Shown here in pieces: positions 57,312-64,000 of a stretch of DNA of 64,000 nucleotides. The notes beneath the pieces are model-generated. The model worked only from the letters and a program-made list of their open reading frames with translations. It did not search any database and was not told where the DNA came from. A program made the position numbers and the translations under genes. How positions within the stretch are numbered: the first letter of the stretch is position 1; each line of letters starts with the position of its first letter. The DNA comes from Acanthochlamys bracteata (Eukaryota > Streptophyta > Magnoliopsida > Pandanales > Velloziaceae), in assembly GCA_019914995.1 (NCBI GenBank), contig CM034144.1, positions 6,789,489 through 6,853,488 on the forward strand. Direction: 5' to 3'.

Positions 57312-60300
57312 TTAGAAGTTATTTAGGCTCCGAATCAGCATTTCCTCATCATCTGCATGCGTGCTTCTAGCTTTACTTTCTGGTTCCTTCCCAATCATTT
57401 CAAGTGGAACGTCTAGCTGAGGTGGAGTCTGCATGGATATTCAAGAATCATACTTGATGTTTATGGTCTTGTGATCATATGCTCTAACTATGAGTTGCTA
57501 CCTCTGTGATATCTAGTTTAATCTGATAGGATTATAGAAAATAAACACCTTTTATGGTTACATAATGAATATTAGGAAAGCCCCTCCAGGAAACTTCCTG
57601 GCATGTAAATATTTCTGAATTGCTTGTTAGTTATGATAGTTGTTTGCGCCAAACAGTTCAGTAGCTTTTTATTTGCAATATTTAAAATTCTTAGGTTCTA
57701 AACAGCTCGTGCTACTGACTGGTTGTTTGAGTAACTTGTTGTGGAAAGGCCTTCCTATGCTACAAAAATATTATAGTTGCAAGGTCATTCGTCATTGCAT
57801 GCAGAGTGCTTGTCACTGCAGTTAGACAAATAAAGCAGGTAAAAATTTACCATGCATCGGATGAGTGGCCAATTGATTTCACGAAAGAAAGGATGTTGCT
57901 TAATTTCGTTGGCTCCAGTGTTTGATCCCAAACGGTTTGCTGGATCTCTATGTAAAAGTCCATTGATTAATTGCCTTGCTGCAAGACTAACCTGCCACAT
58001 GGAAAATCATGTTATGGATTTACTGGAGTATGTAGATATTACTGACTTGTTAACTTGTGAGAAGCTGATTGTCTTACCGGGATACTGTTAGGAAAAGTGA
58101 GATCTTTATGCAATATATTTGCAAATGTCTTTTGTCTATTCCTCCCCCGGAACGGTGTCCGTCCATATAGCATCTCATACAATAAGATCCCTGTATGCAG
58201 ACCATGAGCAGATTGACTGAATTTAGACGTCAGGTATGTGTTCGGTACAACTTTAATTTAATACTTCAGAACTAATATGTTTACCCAGAGCCCACCAATC
58301 AATAGCACTGGTGTGTCCTGCTCCTGTAATAACTTCCTGAAACCACAAGTTTGAGAAGCCATAAATCATACCAATACTGAATGTGCCTTTAGAATTTTAA
58401 TGATCTGCAAATTCTAATATGCAGAATTATAGATAACAGTTGCAGCAAGAAGTCACGAAACACCAATTCTAGATAACAATTTCAATAGTCTATAACTCGG
58501 TATGTTTTTTCCAATTAAGAATATTTTGACTTTTAGGATTTGTGGTAATTGTTTGGCTTATAGAATATTCTGTATGTACAGCATATGGTGAGCATGGTGG
58601 TACATGATTAGTTTATACCACAACAACTCTTCTGAACCTGTGAGGTAAGAAAGTTTGTTCAGTGAGACAGACTAATATTATATCCTACTGATTGATTTAT
58701 TGTCTAGGTCTGTCAGAAAAGGAAAATCTGGTGAGGTTCTGAAGAAGCATCTGCAGCCTTTTAGTGAGCTACCAGCTGAACTTTACATCAAGGTATTTTG
58801 TTGTTTCTTTGCAATGTACTTTCTTTTTGTTTAAATATCAGATAGTTTTGCTTTGGTTCTTGCATTGTATCAAGATAAATTAAAGACGCAGCAAGTTTCA
58901 TGTGAAAGATACTATAAGGCAGAATTGTTACTGTACTGAGAGTTTGAGACATATCTTAAAAATAATAAACCATCCATAGAGAGCTTACAGGAGCTATATA
59001 CTCTTCTGTCCCAACAAATGAATTGGATTGTGTTTTTGGTTCTGCGAGAAAGATTGGAGGTGCTTGGTCTTTTGATCTTCTACTCTTTTTGGCATTGATT
59101 GTTTTATTACCTGTGGTTTAGAAGATGTTAGAAATGATAGGTCAAAATCTGTCAGTACAACATGTCCATCCTTCTGAAGAAGTATGTTTTCAGGCTTGAG
59201 ATCACGATAGATGATTCCTGCATCATAAACAAGTCTCTCAGACAAGAAGAAATCTTTGGGGTACTCTTTTAGAATTTAGTAGAACATCCTCATTAGTGTG
59301 ATCATTGTGTTTTATTGGTGGATGTACCTAAACAATGAAGGTATTCCAGCCCAACTACAACTTCTGCCGCATAAAACCTGGACACCGTTAAAAAATAACG
59401 ACGTTTAAGATAATGTACGATTGGCTGAATGCTTTATAAAGGATGTGAAGCTACTTCCACGAATTAAATTGCATGCCCAAATATGTTACTTTCCACAACA
59501 AATTGTCTCGTAGTTGACTAACTAAAGGAATGAAAGGACTATGGAATTCTAATTTTTAGAAGATTGGAATATCAATAACAATGCCTTTGTGTGAGGAATA
59601 AAGCTCAACCTGGCAGCATCCTCTTTAAAAAGCTTCATTGGTTGCTTATCAAGTAAAGCAAATAGCTCTCCTCCAGGACAAAAATCTGTTATTAAACAAA
59701 CATGTGTGGATGTCTGGATAACAAAAGTACAGTTTAGTATGTTATATATCAATTGAGTAAACAAAATTTCAAGACTAGTTTTGGAATTTATCAAGAAAAT
59801 ATGATTGAAAGTTGGATTGATATAGGCCATTGAATTGATTTGTAGTGATGTTTTCTCGAATTTACTGGAATTACTTAATTCCTAAGACATTCTTTGAATT
59901 AGTATTGTAAGCCCAAACCTGAAATGAAGTATAGAGTGTTGGGAGAAAGGGGTGGTCCAGTAGTGAGATTATCTCTCTTTCGATGCATGCCCTATGGACC
60001 TGTACGTGCATAAAATAACCTGTTAAGCTTCATCAACTGAAGTATACTTGGTTAATCATTATGAACCCGTATAAGCATGGCTGTCTTAAAACATGAAGCT
60101 GCCTTTTTGCCATAAAAGCGTGCAATTTATGTAAGTAGCAAGGCTTGCAAAGAAGTGTGACCTGTGCTTTTGCAGCGGTTCTAATGTTCTGTTATACTTG
60201 CATGGTAAAGGATACAAGATTTGCACCTTTCCCCAAGTTATTTCATATGAGATATCTATTTGTAAAATTGTATTATATAACTCGTGATCTAACCTTGTTA

Positions 60301-63300
60301 CGATTCAGCATCACTGATTTCTCCATTGCCTTCATTGCAAAAAGTTCTCCAGTGCCTTGCAGTTCCACCAAGTGCACACTGCATAATACTCATGTCTTTC
60401 CATATAAAGAATGAAAGAGTGCATTACAAATCCTTGGATTTGGGGAATATAGAGCAATTACTTTTGGATTTGTATTGCGTACTATTTCTATAGGTGTAAG
60501 TAATACTTTGTGTTAGTCCTTTAGCATACTGTCTATCTATTAAGAAAAGCAATGATTTTACTGGATGCAGAATTAACTAAGGTCCTTTAGTACTTTTTTA
60601 GGTGATGATTGGATTACCTTCCGGTGTCTCCACAACCCAAAGGTCTTATGGGCCTGAAATGCTTAAGGCCAAGCTGTTCGCCTTTGTCGACAATCTACAC
60701 AGAAAAAGAAATTATGAATCTACGACACATATACAAAAAGATTGCTAAAAGTAAAATAGTGACGTCATGCCACTTAGAGACAATGTCTTGTGCTAGGTAA
60801 AGTTAGGAGAATAGAAGTACCAGTGTTCTTTTGTTAGTGAATGCAACTCCCTCGTTGTCCTTGATTATTTAGGTGAGATTCTACTGTATTTATAGTGTAT
60901 ATGGTAAAAGTTCAGGTCAATTATGGTGAGGGATTTTCTTTTTAGGGTTAAATACTTGGAATATGGACTTAAATGAAAAGAGTTCACTTGCGGAAAGTTG
61001 AAATATAAAATGGTTATACTATGAATATACTATCTGTCAGTGGTAGATGGTACTTTGGAATGCATGGTGGTTAAAAAACTGTACCTTCTCTATTGCTCCC
61101 CAAGAAGGATTGTTCCTTTTATGAGGTCTTGGAGAGACAGGTTGCGAATGGATTGCCCACAAGTCTTCTGGTGTCTGTGTAGGAAGTTAGTTGTATTATT
61201 TAAATATTCAAACAAAAGATAAAGCAAAACAGATACTTCTTGGTTGAAGATATCGCTTTGTCATCAAGATAGAAAATGCCGATTACGAAATTCTCTTGCC
61301 TATTGTTGACAATGTCAATTGGCACTAATTTGGTGAGCTGATGATAAACTGCAGTTGGAAATAAATGACTAGGTTGTTTCTAAACAGCTGAATAGTACTT
61401 TAGAAATAGTATTATAATGTATGAAATTGTAGCGAGGAAGATGTACCTTACCAAGTTGGCATCAGGAAGCTCCCGAACAGCTTCGTTAACATTTTCAGCG
61501 GTTGCTTTAACCTGAAATAAGAAGTTTCAAGTTTTAAGAGATCATTGCATCTGTGTGAATGAAAATTTTAAATAAAAAAAAGGTTGCTACATGGTTTATG
61601 TTCTTGTTCACTTAGGGTGTTTAGCTATCATTAAACTCATTTTTAAAAGTGAGTTTGCAAAAAAAAAAAAAAGTTTAGAGTTTGCAATTGAGTTTGGTAA
61701 AAAGTGAATATTTGTATTTATTTTGTATTAAAAGTGAGTTTTAGAAGTGAAATTTTTAGTTTTAAAATTTGAATTTTGAAACTGGAGTTTTTGGTGGAAA
61801 ACTGAGTTTAGTTTTTTGTGTTTACTTTATTTTGAATGTGAAGTTAATTGTGAGAAAAAGTAAGTTTATATGATAGGTAAACATGCCCTTAGAAAGCTCC
61901 ATACATGTTTTCTCTTGTTAGAGATGAAGCCTTGGACATGCTCACTCTTTTCTAGAATGAAAATATAAAAGTGATCTGCATAGTGTTTTCTGAATCTTTC
62001 AGTTGGCCATGGATGTATACCCTACCATAGTCTGAAAAAGGAATTTGATTGTATGCGACTTTGGCAACGAGACTTTTTTGGTGGTGAACAAATTTGTCTA
62101 GTATCTAGCTTGCTGAAATATTATCTATAGAAAATTCCATTTGACGCTTATGGGTATACCCTCTCAAATTGTGTATGTAGATATATACATGCTATACTCA
62201 TGAGGTCAAGGTTGAAGGCTTGTCTCTGTGATGAAGTCTAGAAAAGACAGGTATCAGTGAGAGGCTCTAATATGCTTTTGATAAAGATGTTTTCCACTTC
62301 AAATGCCCTAAGTAATATACGTCTCTCAAGCACTTACTATTTTAGTGCTCTGCAGCTCTGTAGTTTCTGATAGGCGATTTTGAAGAGGTTCAACATGATG
62401 ACTTCCATCTAGTTGTACGCCAATGAAATATTGTAGTTCACCCTGCCATTTAGAGGCATTGATAAGAAGTGTCAAAGAAATACTAAAATATATAAAATGA
62501 AAAATAGATAAATAATAGTACTGTAGTCTAGAGATTTCACTTTCACCTTTTGGTCACGCATTGGTTGTAAGTGGAATAAATTCCAAAATTTCTTTCCTGA
62601 TAATGTAACAAATATGAATAAATGACTAAATGGCCAACAGAAGTTAATGCGCAGATGGGGTAGTCTTGGGTAGGAAAGTCTCCTACATTAAAATTCAAAG
62701 CTTGAATTCTCTAACTTACCGCTCTTTGTGTAGTTGATCAACTGGACTGTAATTTCTCTTTGCTCTCTAATAGCATCTCTTATTTTTGCAACAGTTGCTT
62801 GGTCTGTGTCAGGGCCTTGCAGAAAACTGTAGTACTGTGTAAGTTAGTTCTTTCCCCTTGTGCTAAAATGCAAGGCAGGATGTAAAATTAGTTAGACAGA
62901 GATATGGTTTTGGAAGTATTCAATTGACGAGAGTAATTGCATTGCTAACAATAAGCTTCAAGTTTCTTGTATTTATGCTCATAATGTTGAGTGAAGATCT
63001 GATCCTCATAACAAACGCAAGAAACTAATCAGCATCATATTTAACACAGAAGGAAATGGCTGACTGGATGGAAGAAAAAGGGCTCTGAATCGTCTTAAGG
63101 TAATCAAGTTCTTGGATTTTATTTGAGATATGCAGATTGTTCTTTAATTGGGATGCTATACAGTTATCTAGAATGTGCTTGACTCAGCAGAATGAATTCC
63201 TAGTCACCTATGATACATACAATTGAATACTTCAAAATATAAAGATCACTTACCTGCAACGCATGTTCTAATCAAAATGATGACCAGAAATTTTAAATAT

Positions 63301-64000
63301 GGATGCTGAAAAGTTTCAGATGCACGTGAATAGTGCAAGTGATATTTCTTAGAGGATGCATTTAGATCCAGTGTATGATATTACAATTTTCAAGATGTGT
63401 GGTACTGAGTTTCGATTTAGCAAGAATAATTGTCTTATAACTTGTGTAGGACGTAGTAAGAAGAATGTGCTACTGTTCACTATGCAATCATTTACATACC
63501 GGCAGTTTCTTCCTAGAATTTCTTCCCGTGTGTACTCTGTCAACTCAAGAAAGCTGTCTGATGCATATATCTGCAGTAGATTGTGCACAGACCAATTTAG
63601 GCATGCTTTGGATAACTGATCTTTAGATCTAACAAGAATTATTCTGTGCATTGCAAAATAGTATTGGAATGCTACTCAACACTAACATATGATTCTTATG
63701 GAAAGCTCATTAACATGAACTTGATAGCTACCTATTACATGCAAATTTAAGCAAGAGTTATCTGTGCAGCTTGTGTGAAACCATTGCTGATGCCCTATAT
63801 GCAGTTTAGTAATTAGTTAGCATGAATCATTTATTATTACGTCTGTCATACTGCGTTTGAGTTAAAATATTGCTCAGGTGTACTTACAATTGGGTTATCA
63901 GGGAGCCTAGGGTCTGTGATCACAAAGTTCTTCTCAATGCGCTCCAATGTAGTGGCTAAATCGATTCCTTGGCGTATGTCTCTCTCCCTATCAACATGGT
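57312..64000 (-). CDS. PHOT2: Phototropin 2-type blue-light receptor kinase, 3' part
   Basis: Blue-light receptor kinase at the plasma membrane. Seventeen exons run right to left: >64000..63888, 63570..63500, 62826..62720, 62596..62547, 62442..62338, 61511..61452, 61174..61085, 60694..60618, 60378..60294, 59999..59919, 59713..59610, 59377..59328, 59217..58989, 58336..58285, 58190..58078, 57991..57851, 57428..57312. LOV2 starts at [14 protein letters not shown]; the flavin-binding Cys is in [10 protein letters not shown]. The AGC kinase has [35 protein letters not shown], the family's DFD in place of DFG, and [29 protein letters not shown] and the C-terminus favour PHOT2 over PHOT1. In exon 59217..58989 a run of five A on the coding strand (59086-59090) is one base short, so the frame breaks before [20 protein letters not shown]1 and the N-terminus lie outside. 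Confidence 0.92.
61611..61892. mobile_element. MITE-like insertion in a PHOT2 intron
   Basis: The left end cttagggtgtttagct (61611-61626) is inverted at the right end, ggtaaacatgcccttag (61876-61892). The interior consists of aagtgagttt-type repeats with no coding capacity. It sits in the intron between the exons at 61452..61511 and 62338..62442, away from splice sites. Confidence 0.55.

Noticed and set aside
1..64000. CRISPR arrays, bacterial-type operons, rRNA or tRNA genes
   Set aside because: No regularly spaced identical repeats, no prokaryotic gene organisation and no rRNA; no cloverleaf was found by eye, though a tRNA scan would be needed to exclude one.

Overview
The window is nuclear DNA of a flowering plant, most likely a eudicot. 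Genes are split by AT-rich GT-AG introns. The protein set is plant-specific (SPL, PLATZ, phototropin, WAK and L-type lectin receptor kinases, DC1, PADRE/DUF4228, PPR, mTERF), and the AT-rich spacers hold MITE-like elements. Exons were joined by hand from splice-site consensus and reading phase, so boundaries are inferred, but they give open, family-like proteins except where noted.

Layout. 0.85-2.24 kb (+): 3' part of a proton pump interactor (PPI1) gene. 3.8-8.8 kb (+): complete ten-exon SPL14-class SBP-box gene. 9.7-26.6 kb: receptor-kinase block. It holds one WAK gene, at least three WAK fragments, and two L-type lectin receptor kinase (LecRK) genes lying head to head in a large inverted repeat (arms of about 3.6 and 3.4 kb, spacer about 4.8 kb). 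A three-domain DC1 zinc-finger gene sits in the spacer. 29.5-31.0 kb (+): PLATZ gene. 33.3-33.9 kb (+): intronless PADRE/DUF4228 gene. 34-38 kb: repeat-rich, no convincing gene. 38.7-41.6 kb (+): MIP1-zipper/DUF547 gene. 42.6-50.8 kb (+): BRCA2-type gene of 28 exons with about ten BRC-like repeats, eight of them one per exon. 51.0-51.3 kb (-): relic of a MATE transporter exon. 52.4-54.2 kb (-): mTERF gene, head to head with a P-type PPR gene at 54.4-55.7 kb (+). 57.3-64.0 kb (-): 3' part of a PHOT2-type phototropin gene (LOV2 to stop), running off the right edge.

Themes. The left-centre block is a birth-and-death receptor-kinase cluster. The right half carries conserved housekeeping genes: recombinational DNA repair (BRCA2), organelle gene expression (mTERF, PPR) and blue-light sensing (PHOT2). 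Three otherwise intact genes (LecRK copy A, BRCA2, PHOT2) each break at one homopolymer that is one base too short, which points to assembly error rather than real loss. The most distinctive observations are the expanded one-exon-per-repeat BRC array and the LecRK inverted duplication lodged among WAK remnants.
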